DNA of 64,000 nt from Heliopora coerulea (taxonomy: Eukaryota > Cnidaria > Anthozoa > Scleralcyonacea > Helioporidae), in contig JASJOG010000418.1 of the NCBI GenBank assembly GCA_030142905.1, forward strand, positions 102,001-166,000. Reading direction: 5' to 3'. The first letter of the stretch is position 1. Every line of letters begins with the position of its first letter. Of the stretch, positions 22,895 through 37,800 are shown one piece after another. The notes below the pieces were generated by a model. The model had not been told where the DNA came from. It saw nothing but the letters and a program-made list of their open reading frames with translations, and searched no databases. The position numbers and the translations under genes are program-made.

Positions 22895-25800
22895 ATGAAG
22901 AGGAAATTCGAGTATACAGAACCTGACGCTTCGGAGGTAAAGTATTATTCGGTAACAAATTTTGTGTTTAGCTGCAGGCTCGATTGAAATCATATCTCTT
23001 TTTGCAGGAGACCCTGGCCGTAATAATTTGACCGCATACCGAGTTCTCAATTGTTTTCAGATATGCTCTACACTTGTAGACTTCAAGCGAAGTTTTGAGG
23101 TTTCTTCAACCGGATTCCTATTAAAATTCTATCACAGACAGTTATTTGTGTTCTCACTGTTTTCTCAAACTGAAGCCGTGAACGTTTTATTTTAAGACTT
23201 ATTCCTAGAGATTAATTTTGTTCAACATACACAAAAATTCTTTCCGCACTTTTGGCCGACAAAGCGACCAGAGCCCCGCAGGCTATTTGCATACGACCCC
23301 AACTGAAAACCGATATCTTGAACTGTTTTCTTAAGCTTGTGCGAATAAAATGAACAAAATTGTTTCACTGTGCACGTTTGGGTTTGGTCGACATCCAAAC
23401 TTTATCTCTGTGTGCTTTTTTAAAACCAAACTTCAAGATTGCCGTTTGTCATTGTTTACTTCATTTTCTCGCATGTTATGTACCTTGGTATATATTTTAA
23501 AGACTATTTACACCAACTTGAAATGAAATTCTGGAATGTGCCACACACGCTTGGTTTAATTAAACAGTAGCTGCGATGCAGTCTTATTTATTTTCGAAAG
23601 TTTGCTTTCTGAGGGGTATATCGACTGAGGAAGTGAATCGAGATTTCCGGGGATCTTTCTCATTAAACATGTTAGTGGTCAGTATACAATGGCCGAACTT
23701 AAACGTATTAGTTTTTTTTTTAAATTCAGTGAACGGAACGCGTCGAAGTACTTTGCTGTCTTGAGTTGTGCATCGTTACTACTTCTTACTGAAAAGATCA
23801 AGTGTATTCTGAATGTTTGTGACCTGAGCTGTAAAAACAGGTTAAAGCTTATGTTTGGTACAATGATACGATCTCAGCAAGTCGGGAAATTCGTTAATAC
23901 AAGAATCATTGTTTGCCAAAGGCAGCTTCGTACGACTGTATGAATTCTTAGTCACGCTAAGGATGTTAATAAACACGTAACCTAGTTAAGGCGCCAAAAC
24001 AAAACTGACGTGTTAGAAATATCGCTGAGGAGTGTCTCTTTCGGGTGACCAAACTAATTGCTAAGTGATTTAACAGCAGGTATGGCCAAACACATGAAAA
24101 TGAACTTTCTTTGCTCTTTCAGCTGGGGCTCCTCATCAGCTTACATGCTGAATCTTGTTTCATTTATTTAGTGTAATGCCTGTCAATTCTATATCGCACT
24201 CGATTAACTTGGTAATATTTTGGGCAAATGTTTATGTGAAATGATAATGTCTTATGTTCTCTGAGGACCTTGAGGTCAACAAAGAATTATACCATATTTA
24301 ATAAGAAAATCATCTCAAATTAGGAAAATCCTCTTGAAATCTGACTATTGGAATTGATTTTGGTGATCGGATTTTGTTAGACAGAATAAAGATGGTCAGC
24401 TTTTGGGGATACTGAAATCATAAGTATTCATATGTCTGTTATATTTATTGTTTACTATATTGTGAATTTAGTTTAATCAGTGTAAAATTAACACTTTACT
24501 AAATATGATTGTAAAACGTTTACCGAGGCATACAGAATCTTGAGCATACAGGTTTATGACTAGCAAAGAATGTTCTGTAAAAGATCACAGATATCACAAC
24601 TTTTCCAACAGAATTTTGTCAGGAATACTGAAAGCTTGTGCAGTGCACAGTTTTCAGGTTTAATTCAGTCATAAAAGTGCTGTCCTTGTTGTCATAAGAT
24701 TACTCCGTAAATGACAGACTATATAAGTTGAGCTGTTTAATGCTGCTTTCTATTGACCTAAAACCATCTTTTGATTATTTTTATGTAAAGTTTTTGCTGT
24801 AAAAAATCAAAGGTCATTACAATCTGAAATCGGCATTCTGGTAACATAAAGAATTTGATCAATTTCTAAATTTTCCTAGTTTCTTGAAGATAACTTTTTT
24901 TTACTGGGAATAAATGTTCATATCTGGTATAGCTAATTTTCTGAGATGGTCTGAGAAGTAGATGGGCCTTCTTTGACCAATTCCTTCCAAAATGTCAGCA
25001 CTTGGAATACAAACTTTCAGTATTTTCAACTTTTATGGTGTTTTTATTTTATTGTGTCTCTTGAAGCTTTATACCTATCAACTCTAGGTCTTTAGTCCTT
25101 TAAACCCCTGTAGTATCCCTGTGTTGTGTAAAATCTGCTGAAATGTGCTGGGATAAATTCTTTAAGGTCACCTTGGAGATGAATGGGTTAATTGATCCTT
25201 CAAATTCTAGACATGGCCTGCTGCTGAATAGCAACATGTAGTGTTATCCAGAATAAAAATTGAAATGGGTCATTAAAGGGTTAATATCTATAAATTTTAT
25301 CTTGGAAACTTGTTTTAATCATTGTTAAAGATATCTTCATCTACACCAATATTTTGAATGTGAAGTCAACCATTCCTTAATGTTGGCTTTTGATACAAAT
25401 GGTATCAGTCCTTGACCATTGTCATTTGCCTTATCAGGCATGGTAGATGTTGGTTTCAATCTAATTCTCAAAAGCATGCCCAAACTTGAATTACTACTTT
25501 GTATTATGCTCAAGCTTTACCTGGAATTGTTTTTATAATTGTAGTCTTTGTGTAGTTGTAGGTGTAATGGGCCAACTAAGGTCTTTGGCAATACTCAGTA
25601 TGTGACAAGATATCAAGTCAACAGACCAAAAAAAGCATTTAACTTCAGTAGCTCACACTTTGTTGTACATAATTAGTAGCTGTTGCTATTGGCATTTCTG
25701 GATGAACAGTACATTGCTATTAATCTAGTGGATTGTCACCAATAATTATGAGAAGCAGGAAGCTCTGAAAGATAAACCACATAATTTATACAATAATGTT

Positions 25801-28800
25801 TATAAACTGATACTGAATGATAAATTCATAGTTTTGTAGAAAAATTGAAATTCTTCTCTCCTTTGTTTTGCCATTATCTAAAATTAAGATTAGCTTGTTC
25901 ATGCAATCTGTAATCTAATGGTCTTGAAGCTATGGCTGCAGCTATACCAACCTCTTTTGGTGAGCAAATTCTGGTTCTCAAAATTGCCCTATTACTCATT
26001 AAGGGGCAGGCTCATCTCTTCGACAGGCAAAATCATCTGGCATTAACCAGAGCAAAATATCGAAGTGTGCCTTTGCCCCTTATTGAGTTTAAGGTGCCAT
26101 TTTATAAAATATTCTTCCCATCAGCTTTCTTCAATAAAAAGATTCCTAACCTCTGCTGAAGCTGGAGTACAGTGTAATGGTTTGCTGACATGAAGCTGAA
26201 AAAAACTTCTACCATAGCTTTACCAGTACATGATATTATAGAATAGAAAGAGATTTTGTTGTGAGGTTATTTGTTATAAGGTCAGCATTTGAATATAGGG
26301 AGTGGATGCTGGGCAAAATATATACATTTACCTTGTGTTTGATTTAGAAATGGCTGTTAATTGCCTTAACATACACATTTAAATGACATTCACTGCTACT
26401 AATGGTTTTTTGGTTGATTTTTAGCTGGTGACAAAAGCTTTATTTTTATAAGTTTTCTTGCCAAGTTTTGGTTGTTTGGGTGGCAATTTGTTGTGATATT
26501 GTTGAAAATACCTTCAAAGTACCATGAACTTCATATCCATGAGCAATTCATTTCTCTTTGGCTTTAGAACTATGAGTCAAAAGGACCTCGACTTCTTTTG
26601 AGAATCTCCAATGGTCAAATAAAGCAACCATTGAAGCAAGAATCATTTTCAGATGATGAAACAAGTGAAAGTACATTATCTGATTGTGACACAGATCCAG
26701 CTGTTCTTGAGAAATTATGTGAAATATGTGGAGAGGTGGTGGAGACAGATGATTTCCAACTGCCTGGTGACAGATTTTACTGCAGTATTGAGTGTTATGA
26801 AGTTGATGAGAAAGATCACAGAGAAGGGAATGGGCAAGAAAGTGATATTGTTTTATTGCCACAGGTGAGAAAAATTAATTATATTTCATCCCAATTGCCT
26901 ATTATAACTTTGAAATGAAATAAAACTGCTAAGTTGATTCCATTCCAGGATAATTACTGCTGCTGCTCTGTCACCCTTGTATATAATTTTACATACTACA
27001 GATTCTAACACTTGTTAGAAAGAGCTCTACTGCAGTTAACAAGGTCAAGCTACCATTTAGTCATTTTAACAATCTCCTAACAAGGATTTCCTTTTGTAAA
27101 GGAAAGAGTTTTTCTTTCACCTTTTCTTTTTCAGTTTTGTTTTTCTGCAATGTGATTTTACCAGCTTATTTCTTTGCCTAAAAATACATTCTTTTGTGGT
27201 CATTGGCATTAAAGGATAGCGACCAAGACTATGTCATGAAAGAAGGATTGCAAGGCAACAATAACCGAGAAGCTAGAAGAAGTGGTCATGGAGGTGAGGC
27301 CACTTACAAGTATGAATTATAGTTACAGATCACATTCCCATGTTATGTTATCATAATGTATGTTAAGAGATGCACACAAGGTTGGTGATAAAGGATCAGC
27401 ACATCAGCCATACTTCACCTCTCTTCAAGCATGAACAAAGGAATCAAAATCTGAATGAAGAGTCATGCATGCCAGGGTCAGGTTTACATTCAACTTAACA
27501 TTCTGGCTTATAAGCTAGCTGGAAGTTTGTTTCAGTCAGAAACTAATGTAATGGAAACCCAACTTATATAATCATTATGAGAAGAAATACATTATTTTTT
27601 AAAAAAATGACAGGTGTTTAGCCCAGGAAGGGGCAGGTACCCAAATTGGCTGAATGAAATTGCCAGGGATTACCCAGCATAAAATTCTAAAGTATGCCCA
27701 TTCTCCTTAATGGATTAACTTTTACCTACTGTGGTAAGTCTACCATTGACAAATAAAATTGTCTGAAGTAAGAGTAAAATACCAAGGGGCCACCCTAGTC
27801 AGGAAGAAGTTAAGAAACCAAAATATTGGAAAATGAGCTCATGCAAATAATTATGATGCCTGCAGCATCAGCTGGAGAATTGTACAAGTTGAGTAACTTT
27901 CCATTTCAAGTGTGTCCTATCCCAGGGTAAACCCCTTGGTGACATGTCCTGGGGGATGAAGTTTGTGCTCTTATTATAATGGTAAAAGGTTCATGAAATT
28001 CAGTAAACAACTAGTACCACTAAAACTGCTTGTTTTGTGTTCTTAAATGTAACATCAGGGGGATATCCAGAATTTTGAGCAGGGGGGTTGCAAAGTTTTT
28101 CCCTAATTCATGGCACAATTAAGCATTTTAGTAGAAGAATTTTTGTGTTACTGCTTTTTCTGGTGTGTATTTTGAATTTAAATTTCTTCTACTCACTCTC
28201 CCTTTCCTTTGCTTGTTATTCTGATTCTCTTTGAAAATAATCATCAATCTTCTTGATAGTCAACATGTTTAATGCTTGTGTTTTGTAACCAAGCAAAAAG
28301 TCATACGACTACTAATTACAAAAGGGGGGTGTCCCATGTGCCCTGGCCTAAATCCACCCCTGAACATAAGTGCTTATTTACGTTTTCTCAAATCAATTGT
28401 CAGTGCAAGGGGTGCACAAGTGGAAAGTGCAAGGAGTATGTGTGCCATAATTTTGTGACGGTGAGGTGCTGGCTTTAGATAAGATTGGCTTTAGTTAAGA
28501 GTACCCAGTCCGAGTGGATGTTTGTGTGTTTCTAGTGGAACAAAACTTACAAAACTACTTAAGTTGAAGTAACCAATTGCTGAAAAAAAAAGTGAAATTT
28601 GTAGCTGTGTATTTGCTAAGTGTGAAGGAATGGCATAGGTAAAGCTAGAATTATGGAAAGTTTATATTATCACGCAGAGTATATTCAATGACTTAATGTT
28701 TTAATTGATGGTGTTTATATTTTTGTTTTAGCATCTGTTCAAGAATTGATGGGGTAAGCTGATTTACCTCTCAGTTGATGTATTAGAAGTTTCTTGAACA

Positions 28801-31800
28801 AAATATGTGGTATTGTACACAATGATCAAACAGTTAACAATTATTAAGTTTTCTTATTTACTCAATACATATCATCTTTAGGTACTCAAAGGCTTAATCA
28901 TGAGAATTACTAATTGCAATTAACAATCAAATTATGAGCTGAAAATATCTTGAAAGTGAATAATTATATTTGATAATTGTAGTAACTAGATCTTGATTTA
29001 TTTTCATTAGCTTTGCCAATTTATTATGGAAAAAAGTGGTTGTGAGCTTTGTTTTAGGCCAAAAAAACTCCACCCTGCTGCAGCATTTGATGCTACTCGA
29101 TGTCTTTGATCAATTAGATTCATAGTAACTGAGCCAGTCTGATTTCACTACATATCTTTGCTTTAGACCACTAGTTAGTTTCTACCAAAAAGGTTTATGG
29201 GAGTCAGGTGGCCCATTTTTATGTATATTTTCACTCACTGATTAGTTCAAATTCTGGTTATCTAGCTCTTTAATTACATAAGTCCTATATAATCCTAAAT
29301 CCTATGTCTTCACTATATTTCTGGAAATACAGAAAATCAGTCAGTTGAACTGGTAATGGTGTACTGCGTCACCTTCAGAGTGTTCTGACGTAGTTGGTTG
29401 CTATGCTACAGTTGCTAAGAACAGCTCATTTTAGGCAGGCATTTAAGAATAACCAAGATATTGAATTTGAAGAAGAGTTGGACAAAGCTTTTTCGTTGAT
29501 GACGTGACATGGTGACGTCACACAAACGTCATCAAAAAATCTTGGAAACTCTGTAATTTTCGCCGTTATTGGCAATATGCTATACTTGTTAAAGCCATAT
29601 GAACCAGGGCCACTATCAAATAAAACGTGTCCATTATTTAGTCGTCAAATTTTAACGAAGTTATTACAATTTTATTATGTTTTTAAAGCGTTTGTCACAT
29701 AAAAGTCGATATCTCGGGAACACATTCAACATTTTTAAAATCTATGCATTCCTTTGTGAGGAAGACAGTTCAGATTGTGATTATAATTAAGAACGTAATG
29801 TAGCTTAAAAACAGAAGAAGATTTTGGAGTTTACAATTTTTTTTCGACAGCACATCATCCGACAGAAGCGCACATACCTCGTACAAAGTGGTTATAGTTT
29901 GGTTCCGTGATGCTAAAAACGTCTGAAAGCCACAACTCCTTAGACTGGATAACTACTGACACTGTTGTAGATGACATTAAACTGTTGTTGGTCACATCAA
30001 ACTGTTGGTCATTAACGTGTGAATTGATTCTATCAACAGGTGTCCAACTGTGGGTTGCGATGGCAAAGGACATGTCAGTGGAAAGTTTGCAAGTCACAGA
30101 AGGTAGCTAAGAAATTTAAACGTTTCTTTCTATATAAATGTTAGAAATGCTTTATAATCTTTCTGTGCCTATGTTACGCTGTTGTTCTTGCAACAGGGGC
30201 CTCGGAAGCGGGGGGTCGGGGGCCTTGGCACTCACACTTTTTGGTGGTGGCGACCAGAGTATGTGTGGGCCCCCACTTTTTAAGGCAACACAAGTGTTCC
30301 AATTTAAGTTAAGAAGCCATATGTTCATGTACTGAAAAGTCTGAACTATGTATATGAGTGACAAAATTTGATTCCTGAAGAAAGAGGGCAGTGAGGCCGC
30401 ATATCGCTCTACTGACTGTTCCTATTGAACAATAGTTAGCCCTGTTTTTACCGTGAATCTGCGCCATAAATTTGCCTGATCAATTGCATTGAGTAAATGC
30501 ACTTGTAGCAAATCACAAATTAGACATCAAACAACATTCAGGTTATCGTTTTGGCACCTGTATAATGACGGCAACTGGCCATTGGGGTTTTTACCCTTGC
30601 ACTACGCTGCCAGACACACCCACACAGAGATTGGAACCTCACCGCCCCACTACTTTTATTGTCGTTCCGACGCCTGTGCCTTTCAGCTGTGACCAGAGTT
30701 GGACTAGAGTGTCAAAGATTACAGTGTGTCAAAGGTTGCTGGTTTAGATATCCTTGCGGTTTAGTTGGTAGGAGGTTTGACTGGGGTATCAAAGATTGTG
30801 ACTTAGATAGCGTAATCTAGTAGCTTAGTTAGGAGAGTGTTGGTCTTGTTCAACCGGTGGAGTGTTGGACTATTGTATTAAAGGGTGGGGTTGTATGGCC
30901 TTGTAGTTTAATTGGTACTGTAGTGGGTTGGAGCAATAGCACCTACGTTTGGTGGTCCCAGTTGATAGAGTGTTGGACTGGTTCAAGATGACTAGTACTT
31001 GTGGAGTACTGAACTTGATAGTTCAGATTAAACATATTAGCTTGGATGGCTTGATTTGCTAAGCTGTGTTTGTGGATGCGGAGTTCAGCACGTAAGAAAT
31101 CTGGCTGTGCAGTATACAACGCTGGTCATTCAATGTAATCAAACAATCTCTTCTTTAACCTTTTTTTTTAATCAGTGTTCATGGATGCCCCAATGTCCCA
31201 AAAGAAGAAAGGCGAATAAGAAGTAAGTGTGGAAGTTGAGCAGTGTCACTTTGTCATTCATTTATTGCGTTTTGTTGCAATTAAAATACTTCTGACTAAT
31301 TCACAAGTAACTAAATGGAACATACGAATTTCATTGAATGTTCCTTGTTGAATAATATTGTAACTGACCTTGAATTTACGGTGATGAGAATGCTCTTTTC
31401 GCCGTTATCCGAAATAGTCTTTGGAGAGCACGACATTGTTTAAAAACTGAACTAACCGCTTTTCAATCCGATAGCCACATCATTTTTAGAAACGCAATAT
31501 ATTTTCTACTTCACAAACATAGAGTTCGTAAAAATTTACTCAGTATCCTTTTGAAGTCACGTCCTAAGACATTGGTTAAAAAAAATTGATTTTAAATTTT
31601 TTTGATAGATTCCATTAATAGTTTTAAAAATCTTTAACTTTTAGGTGCTCTAAGTAACCAAGATGTGGAAGACACAAAGTAAGAGTACTTTTACACTTAT
31701 TTCAAATATATAATCCTAGTTTGTCATAGTTGTAGAGTTGGACTGAACGATCTTGTGAAGTTGATGCGTTTTCGAACTGCTTGGTATCTGAGAGATGCAA

Positions 31801-34800
31801 GTATTAAAGAGTATAAAATAACGTTTAGAGTACGCGAGCTCTGATTGGTTAATACCAATGACTGGATCAGAGTATCCACGCGCGGAAAATTTCCCGCCAA
31901 AAGTGTTCTGAGCTTTGAATTGCACGTTCAGTCTTATTATTTTATAAGCGAAATACGTTGAGGTTTTTGTATGCTTGGATACAGTGATTCAAACACTTGG
32001 TACGTTGCTTCACTTCCAAATAACTGAAAGGCTCTATTTTTTTCTCAATGTTTATAATAAATCTTATCGTAAAGTTTTCTGGAAACTTGGGTTTCTTAAT
32101 ATCGACTAATCTAGGAATCGCTGTTTTCGGAACTTTGTACTTCCCATTGGTCCCTATTTTCCCGGCCACGAAGCAGGCTATTCGAAAGCAAACTTTTTAA
32201 GCATGTCTCTAAAGTTTCTCAGAAACTTTTTTTGCATGTGTCATAATTAAGAAACATTGTAGAAACAAAGCTTTTCAACAGCGGTTCCCGATTTTGTCAA
32301 ACTCTTAAAAAAGTGCACTGTTTGTTTTATGTGCTTGTTTTATTTTATCGCGACTTTTGTTTATAGGGCATTCAGACATTTTTATTCTCGATGTCCTACG
32401 AAAGGTTGTGATGGCACGGGACATAAATCTGGACTGTATGCAACGCACAGAAGGTAAATTTTATGGCATGTATCAGAAAATTACGTCGCTATAGTTAGTT
32501 CGTTAGTGGTTGACGAATGTGGTTGGTCTAAGTTTTAGGTCTTTTCATTTGATATATCTTATTTATTTAGAATTATTTGTTAATATTCTTTCAGCTTATA
32601 TGGATGTCCGCGGAGATCAGGGAAAAAAGGTATTGACAGACTGTGCTAACTGCTGAACTAGGGAAAAATCAACAAACGCTTGTCTGGGGAATGCATTAGC
32701 GCTAGGCACAACAAACAAACGCGGAACTGGGCGATGCCATTTAATCAGAACTGTCACTTGGCTGTCGTCTCTGTTACTGACTTCAAAAACATTGAAACCA
32801 GATCGCTCGTGTCTAAATTTCCACGGAAGTTACAAAACTAGCTACTGGTACCCTCAAAGCACTGTACCTTACGATTTATGGAAAATTCCTGTGAATTGAC
32901 AATTCCCGTTTTGTCGTAGGAAATAATTGTGAAACACTTAATAAGGAGAATTGGCCATTTTCGTGCGATAATAATTTACATTTGAAAGAAAACCCAAGAA
33001 AGTCTTCAAAAATCTGATATATTATAAGTGAATGTCGTATTTTTTACACACTAGGATATAATTTTGTTATCGAAGGAGGAGGCTCACTAAAGTAAGTCAG
33101 ATCATTGGAAACTATGAAGTATAACTAAGTTTTTGTTATTACAATAATTTTATTTTATTGTGACTAGGAAGTAATTAATCGTTTAGTTTGATTGTGAAGT
33201 AGAATTAAAACGCATCATGGTGAGTCATCATTCTAAATTTAAATTCCCAATGTTATTCCCCATGTCCTCAAATATTTTTTTTTTATCTCCCCCAGACATA
33301 CTTATAGGTTATCTGAAGTTGTTTAGATGTCACATAGGCCTCAGAGACTAAATTTCAAGATTTGTTCAACATTTGGTCTTTGTTTTCCTAAAGGTGTCCA
33401 GTTTCTGGATGTGATAGCTCAGGCCACAGAACTGGACTTTATACATCTCACAGACGGTAAGGCAGGATTCTTTAAAACCACATTTGTTTCCCTTACATTC
33501 TATTGGGCTAACGTTTAAGTAGGAAATAATTTCTCGAGATCTTGTAATTAATATATTTATTTCTTCATTTTCGTAAACAAATTCTCAATTTCCCCCGCGA
33601 GTATTGGCAACTTTTACAGAAACAAGATGGAGTGGTTATGAACCTCTCCTGCCGTTTTTTCAAATCCAAGACAAGCAGCTCCAAACGCTTCTCATATTTC
33701 CCTAAAATATAAGACGAGAAATCTCCATTCGCTTTAAATTGCTTTTCGTCTGTCTTTTTCGGCTTCCTTAGAGCATCTGGCTGTCCACTGGCTGCTGCCC
33801 GCAAACAACTTGAGCGACGAATGTGTCCTACAGCTAAAGTCAAACGAGGTAATACCGCTATGAGATACTCGAAACAAAACTAAAATATAAATCAAAATAC
33901 TGAAGTAATTCTAAAGTACATAGACCCAGTGTAAACGTGATTCTGTTGGGGTGTTGGTGGCACAGTGATTGTGCACTTGTTTCTCACCACTGTGACTTGG
34001 GTTCAATTCCGGGTCCATGCAATTATCTGATTAAAGTTACCTTGGTCACGTGTGAGAAGAGTGTTGTCCAGCTTGACTCTACCAAACATCGCAAGTTTTC
34101 TCCAGGTACTCCGGTTTCCTCCTGTCGTAACACTGATCCCATTAAGGGTGACCCTTATGGACCTCTTGGGAGAACAGCTCCGATAGCTGATAGGGTTATC
34201 CAGTATAAATAAAGAGACTTTACATTTACTTTACATTCACCTTTACTTTACATTCACCTTTACCTGACCCTTGTTCTTCGTGTTTCTAGGACGTCGTCCA
34301 TCCATACTAAAAATGGGCCAAGGAGCGCTACAGGCAAGTCCCACATCTCCCGACTCCGGTATTTCCTCAGGTTCAAGCTTGGATGAAATAAATTCAGTGA
34401 AAAAACCCTTGAGTACTGGATCTCCTAAAGAAAATGTCCATTTTACCTTTCCTCGCCCTGCTGAAAATGTACCAGAGACTTCACTGCGTTCAAGTGTACT
34501 CAAAACAACTCAATTTACCAGTGTCATGAACGTTTCATCCATCAGCAGTCCTAATGTTATAACTGCTACAACTGCTGCGATAGTTTCAAGTGCTGTAGTC
34601 AGGAATTTTAGTTATCCTACAGGTGTTGTTCCCACTGCTGTCGAGACAAGTGTAGTTCAAAATTTACATGTCAAGAAAGAGGAAGATGAGTTAAAAATGG
34701 TGGAAGAAAAGGACGAAAAGAAAGAAGATGCTTGTAATCTGATGTGTTCCGATGAAGAGTTTTCGGATGAGTCAGAAGAGGAAGAGCTGGAAGAGCAGGG

Positions 34801-37800
34801 AAGACTGGCACAAGGTTAGTCTGCGTGTGTTTTTGAACGACAGCCCAGCAGAGAACAGCATGGTACAACATTGCATAACGCAGTGTAGTTTAGCAGAGCA
34901 TTGCATAGCGTCGCCTACTATAGCAGAACAGCTAAACACAGTCAAGCCCTACGAAGCGCAGTTCCGCGCAGCACATGATAGTGTAACGTAGTACAGCGTG
35001 GCGTAAAACAGCATAACCAAACGCAACGTAACGTAAATTAACGTAGCGTAGCATCTCACAACGCAATGCAACACATCGACCGTATAAGAGTACAGTTTGA
35101 CGCAACGTAGAAGAACTTAATTCATTGTTTACCTTTTAGCAGTGTCGACGAAGTATTATTCCTTTAATTTTGGTTTTTTAAATTTTCTTTTATTTTCAGA
35201 TGAACAGCAGCCGTTGAGGTTGGTTAAGTTAATATCTTCTGCTACCTTCGGTTATTGTAACTCTAAAAGACTTAATGTGATCTTAATTGCGTTGTTTGTC
35301 ATCCAATTTTCGTTTCTGCTAACTGCCCGGAACTTTCAATTAAATTTCCAATTTCTTCATATATATTCTCCCCCTTTTTTTTGTTCCTTACAGTTTGCCC
35401 GAGGCAGTGAAATCTGATCGTTTAATTTTTAATATTAAAAAGGAACCCGGAGTTCCATCAGGTAGGGAAATATTCCAAAGAGAATACTAAAGCATTTAAG
35501 TGTAGCAACATGGCGTTTCGGTTTTCACTAACGAGGGACACTGTTGACGGTTTATGGTTTAAGAAGCTTGTTCAAAATTCATTTCCGTTGTTTGTGTTTT
35601 TATTAATTATTTGAATGTTTTGTTTTCAGAGAAAGAAGAAGAAACTAGGTAGATGCTTGTTCTTCTTTTTTAAGTTGTTTTGTTCTTTGAGAAATTTATT
35701 GATAACTAATATTGTCTTGTTTTATAAGTTTTTACTTGTTGGTCAAAGCCACCGGAAGACGACAACAACACAACTGACTTATTTTCTGCGAATCAAAAGT
35801 AATATTTTAAACTTGGCTTAGGACAGTGTAGTGCAACTTGGGGCCGAACTATACCATGCTTTTTCACCCATGCCATACCCCATCACTGCATAGCATAGCA
35901 TAGCATAGCACAGCACAGCACAGCACAGCACAGCACAGCACAGCACAGCACAGCACAGCACAGCACAGCACAGCACAGCACAGCATAGTACAGCACAGCA
36001 TAGCATAGCATAGCATAGCATAGCATAGCATAGCATAGCACAGCATAGCACAGCATAGCACAGCATAGCGTAGCGTAGCACAGCATAGCGTAGCGTAGCA
36101 CAGCATAGCATAGCATAGCATAGCATAGTACAGCACAGCACAGCACAGCATAGCATAGCATAGCACAGCATAGCACAGCACAGCATAGTATAGCACAGCG
36201 TAGCATAGCACAGCATAGCATAGCATAGAGTAGCATAGCATAGCACAGAGTAGCATAGCATAGCACAGCGTAGCATAACATAGCATACCATGCCATAGCA
36301 TAGCATAGCTTACCATCCCATGCCATACCATACATACCATACCATACATACCATACCACAGCACAGCATACATACCATACCATACATATCATACCATACC
36401 ACACCATACTATACGCCAAACCACCTCGTACCATACCATAGCACACCATACCATACCATGTTACACTATACCATACCACACGACACGACACTAGAACACA
36501 CCAAGCCACTGCACACTACACCATACCATACCATGATACTATATTACGACCACAGCACAGAACATACCATACACACACCATAAACATACCATGCCATGTC
36601 ATACCATACCATACCACACCATGTTAATCAATATGTGATAGTATCTTTATATACTCACTTTAAAAAAGGTGCATGGCTAATCTTATGTTTCCTTTTTTCG
36701 ATATTCTTCTAGTATGTCAAGTATTCCGTTAGCGTCAAGAGGTCAGGCACAAGGTGTGTATTTAATTAAACTACTATCTCCATTTTACGCCCTGTGATAA
36801 TTGTTCACGATAAATCAATAACGTCCTTGTGACATGATCAATTTCTCATTGTTCGGATGGTACATCATGGTAGCATATTGATTTTATTGTCAAATTAGAA
36901 CGGTGATGGTCTTCAAAAGTGTTTGACATCATCATATTTCTCTTCATGTTTTCATAATCTCTCGTGATTCTAATTCTTGTGTTCCTTTCTTTTCTCTCTC
37001 AGAACATACAGAAGCCAGGTGAGCAGTTATTTTCACGTATTGATAGATACCGTTTTTACGGAACTTTCAGTGCCCGACATTCGTCATGCCAACGAACATT
37101 TTTACCAAACTGTATCGAACTATATTGGCATTTTAGGTTTTCCAATAAGCCACTACTGATCCAAGTTACTGCTATTTATGTGTTAGAATTTGAGCCAAGT
37201 TTCACCTCTATCCCCTCCTGAGTTGATCTGCTCCACTCACAGTACGCTTCAGGCAACAATTGGTTTGCTATGAGTAAATGCTGGTTGTATGCTTATGTGC
37301 GTGTGCTTGCGTGTGCGGGTTTTCGCACGCGTGTGTTCGTGTGTATGTGTATGTATATAAATGACTTTAAGTCTAGATGTGTACACCTCCTAAATACTCG
37401 CCAACATATTCATGTTTTTATTTGTCATCTTGTAGGTGTCCGACAGTCGGGTGCGATGGATCAGGTCACGTGACCCGGCGATTTGCCTCTCACCGAAGGT
37501 AAGAAAGATCTAATGAACTGACAACAGCCAACTTAACTGTATTCGTATCTGTCGTTATTGTTTATGAATAGTTTATTTTTTGTCTCGTTCATGGTATGAG
37601 AATGGTAATGTTGCTTGTCGAATTGTCTTTTGGTGTTATCACCTAAGTAGAGAAGCAAGTTTTAAAGAGTCTTCTAACAAAGTTTAATTTATCTTTTTCA
37701 TCGGAAACTACATATAGTCTTTCAGGGTGTCCTCTTGCTCCGAAGCTGTCGATTGCAACCTCAAAGAATGACTCAGGTATGTTACCTACGCTCGCTCATG

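Noticed and set aside
26548..26862. Minus-strand 104-codon frame opposite the second MYT1-family exon
   Set aside because: Shadow of a real exon; no domain and no compatible splice context.
35818..36509. Long Cys/Tyr/Ala/Leu-rich frames on the minus strand (up to 208 codons)
   Set aside because: They are translations of a pentamer satellite; all frames stay open for the same reason and no start, splice or motif context supports a gene.
37261..37360. GTGTGC-rich stretch in a MYT1-family intron as a regulatory element
   Set aside because: A short TG-type repeat is a simpler explanation and no conserved site is visible.
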